Both the position numbers and the translations under genes were made by a program. Under the pieces are notes generated by a model. It was not told where the DNA came from and did no database searches. It was given only the letters and a program-made list of their open reading frames with translations. From the NCBI RefSeq assembly GCF_016881005.1, contig NZ_JACOPV010000003.1, positions 310,001 to 374,000 of the forward strand: DNA of 64,000 nt. Reading direction: 5' to 3'. This DNA comes from Pseudomonas arcuscaelestis (GTDB lineage Bacteria; Pseudomonadota; Gammaproteobacteria; Pseudomonadales; Pseudomonadaceae). Below are positions 1-7,301 of the stretch, one piece after another; positions within the stretch are counted from its first letter, which is position 1, and each line of letters begins with the position of its first letter.

Positions 1-1
1 G

Positions 2-586
2 CTGTCAGCGCAGTACTGCCGCTTCTGCCTGGTGCCCTGGAGCGCGGCGATCAGCCGCCCTGACGAGCTGCAGCAGTATGCCCGGGCCTGCTTCGAGGCT
101 CACTACGGACAAAGCCTGGATGGCTGGCGCCTGGTGGTCTCCCCCGAAGCTGCGGGCCAGGCGCGCATCGCCACGGCGGTACCCGAGGCGCTGTTGCAGC
201 GTCTGCATGAGCACTGCCGCGACCTGGGCCTGCGTCTGCGCTCGGTGCGTCCTTACCTGATGGCCGCCTATAACCGCTTTGCCGAGCAACTGGGGCACAA
301 CGACTTCCTCTTCGTTCTCGCCGAGCCGCAACGTACCGTCTGCCTGTTGGCGCAGAACGGTGTGTGGCGGCAGGTCAGCGCCCAGGGCGGCGCAGACAGC
401 GACGCCGCACTGCAAGCGTTGATTGCCCGCCAATGTGAGCTCAGTGCCTCTGAGCGCGAACTGCCGGTGTTCCTCCACGCACCTGGTCGTCAGGAGCAGC
501 CACCGGCGTTGGCGGGGGTACAACTGTGTGACCTGGGCGGTGAAACAGCAGATGTGCTGTGCCGCATGACTCGGGCGGTGGCCTGA
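2..586 (+). CDS. PilM/GspL-like secretion platform protein, 5' end cut by window
   Basis: The frame is open from the first bases of the window, so the N-terminus lies outside; the visible part is about 194 residues. I see no catalytic motif. The assignment rests on position: it is followed at once by a PilN-like bitopic protein, a PilO-like bitopic protein, a GspC/PilP-like protein and a secretin, the order of the pilMNOPQ and gspL-M-type platform operons, where the first protein is a cytoplasmic actin-fold partner of PilN. The stop at 584-586 is one base before the next ATG. Family identity is inferred from context and is moderate at best. Confidence 0.5.
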   Translation: MSAQYCRFCLVPWSAAISRPDELQQYARACFEAHYGQSLDGWRLVVSPEAAGQARIATAVPEALLQRLHEHCRDLGLRLRSVRPYLMAAYNRFAEQLGHNDFLFVLAEPQRTVCLLAQNGVWRQVSAQGGADSDAALQALIARQCELSASERELPVFLHAPGRQEQPPALAGVQLCDLGGETADVLCRMTRAVA

Positions 587-587
587 A

Positions 588-1130
588 ATGCGCCGCCTGG
601 AGCTGGACTTCCAGCCACGGCGCACAGCCCTTTGCGCCTGGGTGCTGCTGGGTGTCTGCGCTGCGCTGCTGGCCGGGGCCATTGTGCTTGCGCACACCAT
701 CGAGCAGCAGCAGGCGGATCTTGCCCAGCAACTGGAAACGTTCGAGCGGCAATTGGGTAAGCGCCCTGAACACAGCACCTCGCTGACGCCAGCACAGAGC
801 CGCGAGCAAACCGAGAAACTGGCACAGATGCGCAGCGTATCGCAACAACTGCAGCGGCCCTGGGAGCGCCTGTTCGACATGCTCGAGGCCCTGCCTCAGG
901 ACGACGTCGCGCTGCTGACCCTGACGCCAGATGCACGTAAAGGCCAGGTCCGCATCAGCGCAGAAGCGCGGGATCTGGAAGCCATGTTGACCTTTCACAA
1001 GCGCCTGGAAGCCAGTGGCGAGTTGCGCGATGTGTCGCTACTCAATCACGAAATCATGGCCAAGCAGGCCGAGCACCCCGTGCAGTTCAACCTCTCGGCC
1101 ACTTGGGAGATCGGCAATGCGCATCCATAG
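588..1130 (+). CDS. PilN-like inner-membrane assembly protein
   Basis: A 180-residue protein with a short cytoplasmic N-terminus, one hydrophobic segment at about residues 14-37 (rich in Leu, Ala, Val) and then a periplasmic part that begins as a Gln/Glu/Leu-rich coiled coil (about 38-90) and ends in a ferredoxin-like region. This is the layout of PilN and of the GspL C-terminus, which link the cytoplasmic platform to the periplasmic PilO/GspM partner. It sits between the PilM-like and PilO-like genes and overlaps the latter by 14 bases, which suggests translational coupling. Sequence identity to PilN is not obvious by eye; topology and order carry the call. Confidence 0.6.
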   Translation: MRRLELDFQPRRTALCAWVLLGVCAALLAGAIVLAHTIEQQQADLAQQLETFERQLGKRPEHSTSLTPAQSREQTEKLAQMRSVSQQLQRPWERLFDMLEALPQDDVALLTLTPDARKGQVRISAEARDLEAMLTFHKRLEASGELRDVSLLNHEIMAKQAEHPVQFNLSATWEIGNAHP

Positions 1131-1665
1131 CCTGATTGTCCATGAACGTGCTCGCCAGTTGGGTGTGGTTGGCCTGGCAGGTGCTGGCCTGGCACTGCTG
1201 GCCCTGCTCTATGTTGCGGCGGTGCTGCTGCCGCAATGGCAACAGTTGCAGCAGCAAAAGCTGCACAGTGAGCAAGCCCAGGAGCAGCTGCAGCAATTCA
1301 AGCGGGGCGATCTGAAACTGCCACAAATGCCGCAGCGCGAACTGGAAGACTTTCACAAGCAGTTGCCCGCGCAGCCCCAGGCCACGGTGGTTATCGATCG
1401 CATCTACAGCCTGGCCAAGGCCGAACGCATCAGCCTGGCGCGTGGCGAGTACGCCTTGGGTGTCGATCCCAAGACTCAGTTGGCCCGCTACCAGATTCTC
1501 CTGCCGGTGCGTGGCAGCTACCCGCAGATCCGCCGTTTCGTCCACGCCATGCTCGGTCAGTTACCTGCGCTGGTGCTCGAAGACGTCGACCTGCAACGCA
1601 AGAAAATCGGCGACAGCGAACTGACCGGTCGCCTGCGGATGACCATTTACCTGTCGAGGTCATGA
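1117..1665 (+). CDS. PilO/GspM-like inner-membrane assembly protein
   Basis: The protein has 182 residues: a short cytoplasmic start, a hydrophobic segment at about 17-38, a Gln-rich coiled coil at about 40-65 and a periplasmic domain. The start at 1117 was chosen because it gives the N-terminus and single membrane span expected of PilO/GspM; an upstream start would add an out-of-character stretch. It overlaps the PilN-like gene by 14 bases and the next gene by 4 bases. PilN-PilO heterodimers align the secretion or pilus channel with the motor, and this is the likely role here. Confidence 0.6.
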   Translation: MRIHSLIVHERARQLGVVGLAGAGLALLALLYVAAVLLPQWQQLQQQKLHSEQAQEQLQQFKRGDLKLPQMPQRELEDFHKQLPAQPQATVVIDRIYSLAKAERISLARGEYALGVDPKTQLARYQILLPVRGSYPQIRRFVHAMLGQLPALVLEDVDLQRKKIGDSELTGRLRMTIYLSRS

Positions 1666-2165
1666 TGAACACTCAACGTCGTCTGGCCTGGCTGGCCTTT
1701 CTCGGATCTGCTGCAGTGCTGAGCTGGGCGCCGGGTTACTTCTTCGACAGCGAAACCGCCGGCAGCGACGCGGCAGTCGTTGTTGCCGACAAAAGCTCGC
1801 TTGCAGCCGCCGATTCTGCAACCCAGAGCGCCAAGCCAGCTGCGCTGAAACTGCGCGATCTGTTCCCCAGCAAGAACTGGAAGCCGGCCGTGCAACTGGC
1901 CACGGTGACCGAACAGCCTGTTGCCGTGACGCCAGTGGCCTTGCCGCCTGCAGCACCGGCGCTGCCGTTTCAATTTGTCGGTCGCCTCGACGATCGCGAC
2001 GATCAGCAAGTGTTCCTGCAAAGCGGCGAAAAGCTCTACGTCGTACGCCGTGGCGACGTAATCGATGACATTTACCGGATCGAGCACATCTCCGCCACGG
2101 AGCTGAGCGTGGTCTACCTGCCGTTGCATCTGTCCCAGACTTTGTCTGTAGGGAGCGCACCATGA
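1662..2165 (+). CDS. GspC/PilP-like periplasmic linker protein
   Basis: The protein has 167 residues with an N-terminal hydrophobic signal-anchor (about 7-24), a low-complexity Ala/Val/Pro linker (about 30-100) and a compact C-terminal domain (about 105-155) with the pattern F-x-F-V-G-R-L seen in GspC HR and PilP beta domains. Such proteins reach across the periplasm to the secretin, which is encoded next with a 4-base overlap. The role as secretin connector is inferred from domain pattern and gene order. I recall genes of this layout in Pseudomonas carrying the label 'secretion system X', but could not check this. Confidence 0.6.
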   Translation: MMNTQRRLAWLAFLGSAAVLSWAPGYFFDSETAGSDAAVVVADKSSLAAADSATQSAKPAALKLRDLFPSKNWKPAVQLATVTEQPVAVTPVALPPAAPALPFQFVGRLDDRDDQQVFLQSGEKLYVVRRGDVIDDIYRIEHISATELSVVYLPLHLSQTLSVGSAP

Positions 2166-3988
2166 TTTCGTCCAGGCACTGCAACAAGGCGCCATTCCTG
2201 ATGCTCGCACTTTGTGTTGCCCTGGCCGGGTGCGGCACCAGCGGTGTACGCAAAGACGGCCAGGCACTGATTGCCGAAGGGCAATACGAAGCCGGTATTT
2301 CCATGCTCGAGGAAGCATTGAGGGAGAACCCACGCGATACCGAACTCAATATCGCCGTGATCCAGGGGCGTCGGCAAGCGGTGGAGTCCTTGCTCAGCCA
2401 GGCCGACAGCGATCGTACTCGCCATGACTTTGCCAATGCCCGCCTGGGCTATGGCCGGGTCCTGACCCTGGAACCGAATAACCGTCGGGCGCAGGAGGCG
2501 GTTCGCCAGATCGAGCAGATTGGCAACATCAACGAACGCGTGGCTTTGGGTCAGGCGGCGCTGCGCCAAGGTGACCTGTTCGGTGCCGAACGCTTCATGC
2601 GCGAAGTGCTCCAGCTCGACCCGCAGAATCAGGATGGCCTGGCCCTGCGTAAGGACATCGAACTGGTGCAGAGTCGCACTTCGCAGCCCAACCCGCAGTT
2701 GCGCACCAAGATGGAAAGGCCGGTAACCCTGGAGTTTCGCGACGCCAACCTGAAAACCATTTTCGAGGTGCTGTCGCAGGTGGCTGGGCTCAACTTCATC
2801 TTTGACAAGGACCTGCGTCCGGACATGAAGGCGACCATCTTCGTGAAGGATGTGCGCATTGAAGATGCAGTGGCGTTGCTGCTGGAACAGAACCAGTTGC
2901 ACCAGAAAGTCGTCAACGAAAACACCCTGCTGATCTACCCGGACTCGCCGCAAAAGACCAAAGACTATCAAGAGCTGGTGATGCGTACGTTCTACCTGAC
3001 CAGCATTGATTCAAACACCGCGCTGAACCTGGTCAAGACCATGCTCAAGACCCGTGATGTGTTTGTCGATGAGCGTCTCAACACCCTGACCATGCGCGAT
3101 ACTCCCGATGCCGTGCGCATGGCCGAGAAGCTACTGCAGTCCCAGGACCAGTCCAATCCCGAGGTGGTCCTGGAGGTTGAGGTGATGGAGATTGCCCGCT
3201 CGCGCATTCTCGAACTGGGCCTGCAGTGGCCCAACACCTTCGGCGTACTCAATGAAGATGGCAAGCCAGTGGGCACCCTGGACGATCTGCGTGGCATCGA
3301 CTCCTCGCGGATCACCATCTCGCCGTCGCCACAGGCTAAGATCAACGCTCAGGATAACGATATCAATACCTTGGCCAGCCCGGTCATTCGCGTCAGCAAC
3401 CGCGAACAAGCGCGTATCCACATCGGTCAGCGGGTGCCGATCATCAGCGCCACATCGGTGCCGTCGACACAAGGGCCGGTCATCACTGAAAGCGTGACTT
3501 ACCTGGATGTCGGTCTGAAGTTGGAAGTCACGCCGGTGGTGCACCTGAACAATGAAGTGGCAATCAAGGTGGCCCTGGAAGTCAGCAACGCCAAGCCTCT
3601 TGAACCCACTCGTCAAGGCACCATTCCAGTCCAGGTCGACACCCGCAACGCCCAGACCAGCCTGCGCCTGCATGACGGCGAAACCCAGGTACTGGCGGGC
3701 TTGGTGCGTAATGACGAAGGCGCCAGTGGCAACAAGATCCCGTGGCTGGGTGACATTCCCGGCCTGGGTCGTCTGTTCGGCAGCAACAGGAGCGACAAGG
3801 GCCAGTCCGAGCTGGTGTTGTCGATCACCCCGCGCATCGTGCGCAACCTGCCGTATCAGAGCCCATCGGACATGGAGTTCCCTTCAGGCACCGAAACCAG
3901 CATGCATATTCGCAACCTCAATCGCACTGCCGAAGAGCTTAGCGAAGAGCAGCCGATAGCCGCCGTTCCTAATGCAGTGAGGCCGTAA
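2162..3988 (+). CDS. Outer-membrane secretin lipoprotein (GspD/PilQ/MshL type)
   Basis: A 608-residue secretin. The N-terminus is a lipoprotein signal with lipobox L-A-G-C near residue 24. Residues about 30-165 look helical and TPR-like (repeated E-A-L/R-Q-A patterns). About 188-275 is an STN/secretin N0-N1 type domain, followed by an N-domain and the C-terminal secretin barrel (about 320-560) with V-x-V-x-V-x-E blocks, G-x-R-V-P and the late motif G-D-I-P-G-L-G-x-L-F-G. The protein would form the outer-membrane gate for the pseudopilus or pilus encoded around it. The lipoprotein signal fused to TPR-like repeats is closer to MshL/PilQ-like secretins than to classical GspD. Confidence 0.85.
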   Translation: MISSRHCNKAPFLMLALCVALAGCGTSGVRKDGQALIAEGQYEAGISMLEEALRENPRDTELNIAVIQGRRQAVESLLSQADSDRTRHDFANARLGYGRVLTLEPNNRRAQEAVRQIEQIGNINERVALGQAALRQGDLFGAERFMREVLQLDPQNQDGLALRKDIELVQSRTSQPNPQLRTKMERPVTLEFRDANLKTIFEVLSQVAGLNFIFDKDLRPDMKATIFVKDVRIEDAVALLLEQNQLHQKVVNENTLLIYPDSPQKTKDYQELVMRTFYLTSIDSNTALNLVKTMLKTRDVFVDERLNTLTMRDTPDAVRMAEKLLQSQDQSNPEVVLEVEVMEIARSRILELGLQWPNTFGVLNEDGKPVGTLDDLRGIDSSRITISPSPQAKINAQDNDINTLASPVIRVSNREQARIHIGQRVPIISATSVPSTQGPVITESVTYLDVGLKLEVTPVVHLNNEVAIKVALEVSNAKPLEPTRQGTIPVQVDTRNAQTSLRLHDGETQVLAGLVRNDEGASGNKIPWLGDIPGLGRLFGSNRSDKGQSELVLSITPRIVRNLPYQSPSDMEFPSGTETSMHIRNLNRTAEELSEEQPIAAVPNAVRP

Positions 3989-3991
3989 GCG

Positions 3992-4465
3992 ATGAAACGC
4001 TCGATGGCAGGTTTCAGCTTGATCGAAGTAATGCTGACCCTGGCCCTGCTCGGGTTGCTGGCCTCGATTGCTGCACCGCTGACTGAAACCCTGGTGCGCC
4101 GGGGCAAGGAACAGGACTTGAAAATTGCGTTGTATCAAATCCGTGATGCCATCGATGCCTACAAACGTGCCTTCGACGCCGGCTACATCGAGAAATCGCT
4201 CAACGCCACGGGTTATCCGCCCAACCTGCAGGTGCTGGTGGATGGTGTACGCGATGTACGCAGTGCCAAGGGCGCCAAGTTCTACTTCCTGCGGCGTATT
4301 CCCCACGATCCGCTGCGCAGCCGCAAGGTCGATGATGAAGGCGGTTGGGGGCTGCGCGCCTATGACAGTTCGGCGCAAAGCCCGCGTGAGGGCGAGGATG
4401 TCTTCGATGTCTACTCCAAGGCGTCGGGCAAGGGTCTTAACGGCATCGCCTACGGGCAGTGGTGA
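3992..4465 (+). CDS. Pseudopilin, GspG/PulG-like
   Basis: A 157-residue protein with a class III prepilin signal: a short basic leader, then the G-F-S-L-I-E-V-M cleavage region with Glu at mature position 5, and a 20-residue hydrophobic helix (about 8-30). The body carries P-P-N-L-x-x-L-V-D-G and a C-terminal region of GspG type with G-W-G-L-R. It begins four bases after the secretin stop and belongs to the same operon. No prepilin peptidase lies in the window, so processing would depend on PilD encoded elsewhere. Confidence 0.8.
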   Translation: MKRSMAGFSLIEVMLTLALLGLLASIAAPLTETLVRRGKEQDLKIALYQIRDAIDAYKRAFDAGYIEKSLNATGYPPNLQVLVDGVRDVRSAKGAKFYFLRRIPHDPLRSRKVDDEGGWGLRAYDSSAQSPREGEDVFDVYSKASGKGLNGIAYGQW

Positions 4466-4470
4466 TCAGC

Positions 4471-4845
4471 ATGCGACGCAACCAAGGCTTTACCCTGATC
4501 GAGTTGCTGGTGGTGATGGCGATTATTGCCACGCTGATGACCATTGCCATGCCGCGCTATTTCCAGAGCCTGGAAACCTCGCGTGAAGCCACCTTGCGTC
4601 AGAGCCTGGCAGTAATGCGCGAAGCCCTCGATCACTACTATGGCGACACCGGGCATTACCCCGAATCGCTGGAGCAACTGGTCGAGCAACGCTACCTGCG
4701 CAATGCGCCGCTGGACCCGATCACTGAGCGTCGTGACCTGTGGCAGGTGATTGCGCCTCCAGAAGGTGTGGCGGGTGCCGTGGCCGATATCAAGAGCGGT
4801 GCAACCGGGAGGGCGCGTGATGGCAGCTTATTTGCCGAGTGGTAG
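4471..4845 (+). CDS. Pseudopilin, GspG-like (second)
   Basis: The 124-residue protein starts at the ATG just after a GTG option at 4459; the later start gives the standard six-residue basic leader before G-F-T-L-I-E-L-L, with Glu at mature position 5. A hydrophobic helix follows, then a small globular domain containing H-Y-P-E-S-L-E-Q-L, the usual GspG pattern with a proline-bearing loop. It lies in the pseudopilin run and its end overlaps the following pseudopilin start. It probably polymerises with the first GspG-like protein or replaces it under other conditions; which one is the major subunit cannot be told. Confidence 0.78.
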   Translation: MRRNQGFTLIELLVVMAIIATLMTIAMPRYFQSLETSREATLRQSLAVMREALDHYYGDTGHYPESLEQLVEQRYLRNAPLDPITERRDLWQVIAPPEGVAGAVADIKSGATGRARDGSLFAEW

Positions 4846-5350
4846 CGCCGCCGAGGCGGGTTTCACCTACCTGGGTGTGCTGTTGTTGATCGCGGTGACC
4901 AGTATCGCCCTGAGCGCCACGGTGACACTGTGGTCAACCCAGTCCATGCGTGAACGTGAGCGTGATCTGCTCTGGGTCGGCAGCCAGTATGCCCAGGCGC
5001 TGCGCAGCTATTACCGCGACTCGCCGGGCCTTGCCCAGTACCCGCAGACTTTGGACGAACTGCTGGAAGATCCACGCTACCCCAACCTCAAGCGCCACCT
5101 GCGTCGTCTGTATCCAGATCCGATTACCGGCAGCGACGACTGGGGCTTGCTGCGCTCTATCGACGGACGTATCACTGGCGTGTACAGCCGTTCCGAACAG
5201 GCACCCATGAAACAGGCCGGCTTTGCCGCCCAATGGTCGGACTTCGAAGGTCTGCAGCATTACTCCGATTGGCAGTTCGTTGCCGAGAAGGCGTTCTCCG
5301 AGTCTGCCGCCGGCGCACGTAAAGGGCTGAGCCAGGGAGCAGGAGAATGA
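4820..5350 (+). CDS. Atypical minor pseudopilin lacking Glu5
   Basis: The 176-residue protein has a 14-residue leader and a cleavage region A-G-F-T-Y-L-G-V-L-L followed by a hydrophobic helix. Counting from the Phe after Gly, the fifth residue is Gly rather than the Glu conserved in ordinary type IV pilins and most pseudopilins. Loss of Glu5 is known for the GspK tip pseudopilin, so a tip or minor role is reasonable. The body has Y-P-Q-T-L-D-E-L-L-E-D and G-S-D-D-W-G. The ATG at 4820 follows a GGGAGG ribosome binding site. Its stop overlaps the csgE start. Confidence 0.65.
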   Translation: MAAYLPSGSAAEAGFTYLGVLLLIAVTSIALSATVTLWSTQSMRERERDLLWVGSQYAQALRSYYRDSPGLAQYPQTLDELLEDPRYPNLKRHLRRLYPDPITGSDDWGLLRSIDGRITGVYSRSEQAPMKQAGFAAQWSDFEGLQHYSDWQFVAEKAFSESAAGARKGLSQGAGE

Positions 5351-5742
5351 ACCGCCAACTGGCCGCCTGCGCCCTGGCCCTGGTGCTGCTGAGCGGCACT
5401 GCGCGCGGCGGTGCCGAGGACGAGATGATGGGTTTCATCGTCGACAACACCATCTCGCATATCGGCCATGACTTCTATTACAGCTTCGCCGAACGGCTGC
5501 GTGCCACCAGCCGCCTGGATTTCAACCTGGTGGTACGGGAACGGCCGGATGCACGCTGGGGCAGCCTGGTAACGGTCGAGTACGAGCAACGTGTGATCTA
5601 TCGGCGCTTCTTGCCACCCAACACCACCGAGCTGAAGGACGCCGCGTATGAGGCGGCTGACCTGGTCAAGGCGCAGATCATCCAGCGCAAGCTGCAGATG
5701 CTGCTGCAGGACACCACTGATCTTGAGAGGGACGAGCTATGA
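5347..5742 (+). CDS. csgE: Curli assembly protein CsgE
   Basis: The 131-residue protein has a cleavable signal peptide (to about residue 20, ending in a small-residue patch) and the CsgE core: G-F-I-V-D-N-T-I-S-H-I-G-H-D-F-Y near residues 30-45, then V-R-E-R-P-D-A-R-W-G-S and an R-R-F-L-P-P motif. In curli systems CsgE is the periplasmic cap of the CsgG channel and gives it subunit specificity. The gene overlaps the upstream pseudopilin stop and the downstream csgF start (ATGA type), so secretion-platform and curli-export genes form one transcription unit. Confidence 0.9.
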   Translation: MNRQLAACALALVLLSGTARGGAEDEMMGFIVDNTISHIGHDFYYSFAERLRATSRLDFNLVVRERPDARWGSLVTVEYEQRVIYRRFLPPNTTELKDAAYEAADLVKAQIIQRKLQMLLQDTTDLERDEL

Positions 5743-6158
5743 ACAACAATAATACCTGCCGCCTGGCCTCCCTGGTCCTGTTGGCAGCCCTGGGCAGCCA
5801 GGCCAGCGCCACCGAACTGGTGTACACCCCGGTCAACCCTGCTTTTGGCGGCAACCCGCTCAACGGCACCTGGCTGCTCAACAACGCGCAAGCGCAGAAC
5901 GATCACGAGGACCCGGCCATCAAGAGTCGTGCCTCGGCATTGGCTGGTACCTCGGCCCTGGAGCGCTTCACCAGCCAGCTTGAATCACGCCTGCTTTCGC
6001 AGTTGCTCAACAACATCAATAACGGCACCACCGGCAGCCTGCAGACGGACGCTTTCATCATCAATGTGCTCGATGATTCTGGGGCCTTGACGATTCAGAT
6101 CACCGACCGGGCAACAGGTGAAATTTCGGAAGTTCTGGTAAACGGCCTGAACCCTTGA
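5739..6158 (+). CDS. csgF: Curli assembly protein CsgF
   Basis: The 139-residue protein has an Asn-rich N-terminal signal peptide (to about 24) followed by the signature T-E-L-V-Y-T-P-V-N-P-A-F-G-G-N-P, with L-N-G near 49, that inserts into the CsgG pore in known curli systems. The C-terminal half carries D-A-F-I-I-N-V-L-D and I-T-D-R-A-T-G-E-I-S. CsgF is a surface-associated extension of CsgG that couples export to nucleation. It overlaps csgE by four bases and precedes csgG by 27 bases. Confidence 0.92.
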   Translation: MNNNNTCRLASLVLLAALGSQASATELVYTPVNPAFGGNPLNGTWLLNNAQAQNDHEDPAIKSRASALAGTSALERFTSQLESRLLSQLLNNINNGTTGSLQTDAFIINVLDDSGALTIQITDRATGEISEVLVNGLNP

Positions 6159-6185
6159 AGGGCGGGGCAATGGGGAGAAACAACC

Positions 6186-7025
6186 ATGAAAAGAATTCTG
6201 ACCACACTGCTGATCCTCGCCACCTTGCAAGGCTGCAGCTTGCGTGACCCGATGCCTGCCGACGACACCGAAAGCCCGACGCTTACACCACGGGCCTCGA
6301 CCTACTACGACCTGTTGAACATGCCGCGCCCCAAGGGGCGGTTGATGGCGGTGGTGTATGGCTTTCGCGATCAGACCGGGCAATACAAACCGACACCGGC
6401 CAGCTCGTTTTCCACCAGCGTCACCCAGGGCGCAGCCAGCATGTTGATGGATGCCTTGCAGGCCAGTGGCTGGTTTGTAGTACTGGAGCGCGAAGGGCTG
6501 CAGAACCTGCTGACCGAACGCAAGATCATCCGCGCCTCGCAGAAAAAGCCAGACACCCCCGTGAACATCCAGGGTGAGCTGCCGCCGCTGCAGGCGGCCA
6601 ACCTGATGCTCGAGGGCGGCATCATTGCCTATGACACCAACGTGCGCAGTGGCGGGGAAGGGGCGCGCTACCTGGGGATCGATATTTCCCGTGAGTATCG
6701 CGTGGACCAGGTTTCGGTCAACCTGCGGGCCGTCGATGTGCGCAGCGGTCAGGTGCTGGCCAACGTCATGACCAGCAAGACCATCTACTCGGTAGGGCGC
6801 AGCGCCGGGGTATTCAAATTCATCGAGTTCAAGAAACTGCTCGAAGCCGAGGTAGGCTACACCACCAACGAGCCAGCGCAACTCTGCGTACTCTCGGCCA
6901 TTGAGGCCGCGGTGGGCCACCTGTTGGCCCAGGGTATCGAACGGCGTTTGTGGCAAGTGGCGGACAGCGGAAGTGGCGATCAGGCGACCCTGGATAAATA
7001 CCTGAGCCAATATCAGGCGCCTTGA
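6186..7025 (+). CDS. csgG: Curli export channel lipoprotein CsgG
   Basis: The 279-residue protein has a lipobox (T-L-Q-G-C near residue 16) and the full CsgG fold: V-Y-G-F-R-D-Q-T-G-Q-Y, then E-R-E-G-L-Q-N-L-L-T-E-R, G-G-I-I-A-Y-D-T-N and G-I-D-I-S-R-E-Y-R-V-D-Q-V. The ATG follows a GGGGAGA ribosome binding site. CsgG forms a nonameric outer-membrane pore for curlin export. This is the last gene of the operon; no csgA or csgB curlin gene follows, and the next 276 bases are non-coding. The substrate is therefore encoded left of the window, elsewhere in the genome, or is not a classical curlin. Confidence 0.93.
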   Translation: MKRILTTLLILATLQGCSLRDPMPADDTESPTLTPRASTYYDLLNMPRPKGRLMAVVYGFRDQTGQYKPTPASSFSTSVTQGAASMLMDALQASGWFVVLEREGLQNLLTERKIIRASQKKPDTPVNIQGELPPLQAANLMLEGGIIAYDTNVRSGGEGARYLGIDISREYRVDQVSVNLRAVDVRSGQVLANVMTSKTIYSVGRSAGVFKFIEFKKLLEAEVGYTTNEPAQLCVLSAIEAAVGHLLAQGIERRLWQVADSGSGDQATLDKYLSQYQAP

Positions 7026-7301
7026 TAAACAGCGCTTTGTTCTACGGGCGAAGGCGGTAAGTTGTTCAAGATATAAGTACGTTTAAATCGTTTTGGTGTT
7101 GTTGAGGTTCACATAATGTTTATGGGTTGAATGGTTTTGTGGGAACTTGCTTGCATAATTAAAGGAAATTTCGTCTGTTGCTAACGTGGGTGTAATGGCT
7201 ACCCTAAAGTGTGTCGCAAGCACTGCGATGTTGAAAATACTCAACGGTTTAGTGGTTATCGCATAGTTGCTTGTTGCGACAAGTTTAGAGGTGGGTCAAG
7301 T
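7026..7301 (+). other. AT-rich intergenic region between csgG and biosynthetic cluster
   Basis: These 276 bases hold no convincing gene and are visibly more AT-rich than the flanking coding DNA. I see no clear intrinsic terminator after csgG. A candidate sigma-54 type element at 7140-7155 is listed separately. The region is the only obvious promoter site for the seven-gene cluster that follows, whose genes otherwise abut or overlap. Confidence 0.6.
7140..7155 (+). promoter_or_regulatory. Weak candidate sigma-54 (-24/-12) promoter of the biosynthetic cluster
   Basis: The sequence TGGGAACTTGCTTGCA has GG and GC separated as in the consensus TGGCACG-N4-TTGCA, with a perfect TTGCA at the -12 side but only partial agreement at the -24 side. 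It lies about 150 bases before the first gene of the cluster. No activator gene of the sigma-54 type is adjacent, so this could be a chance match in AT-rich DNA. Confidence 0.25.
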
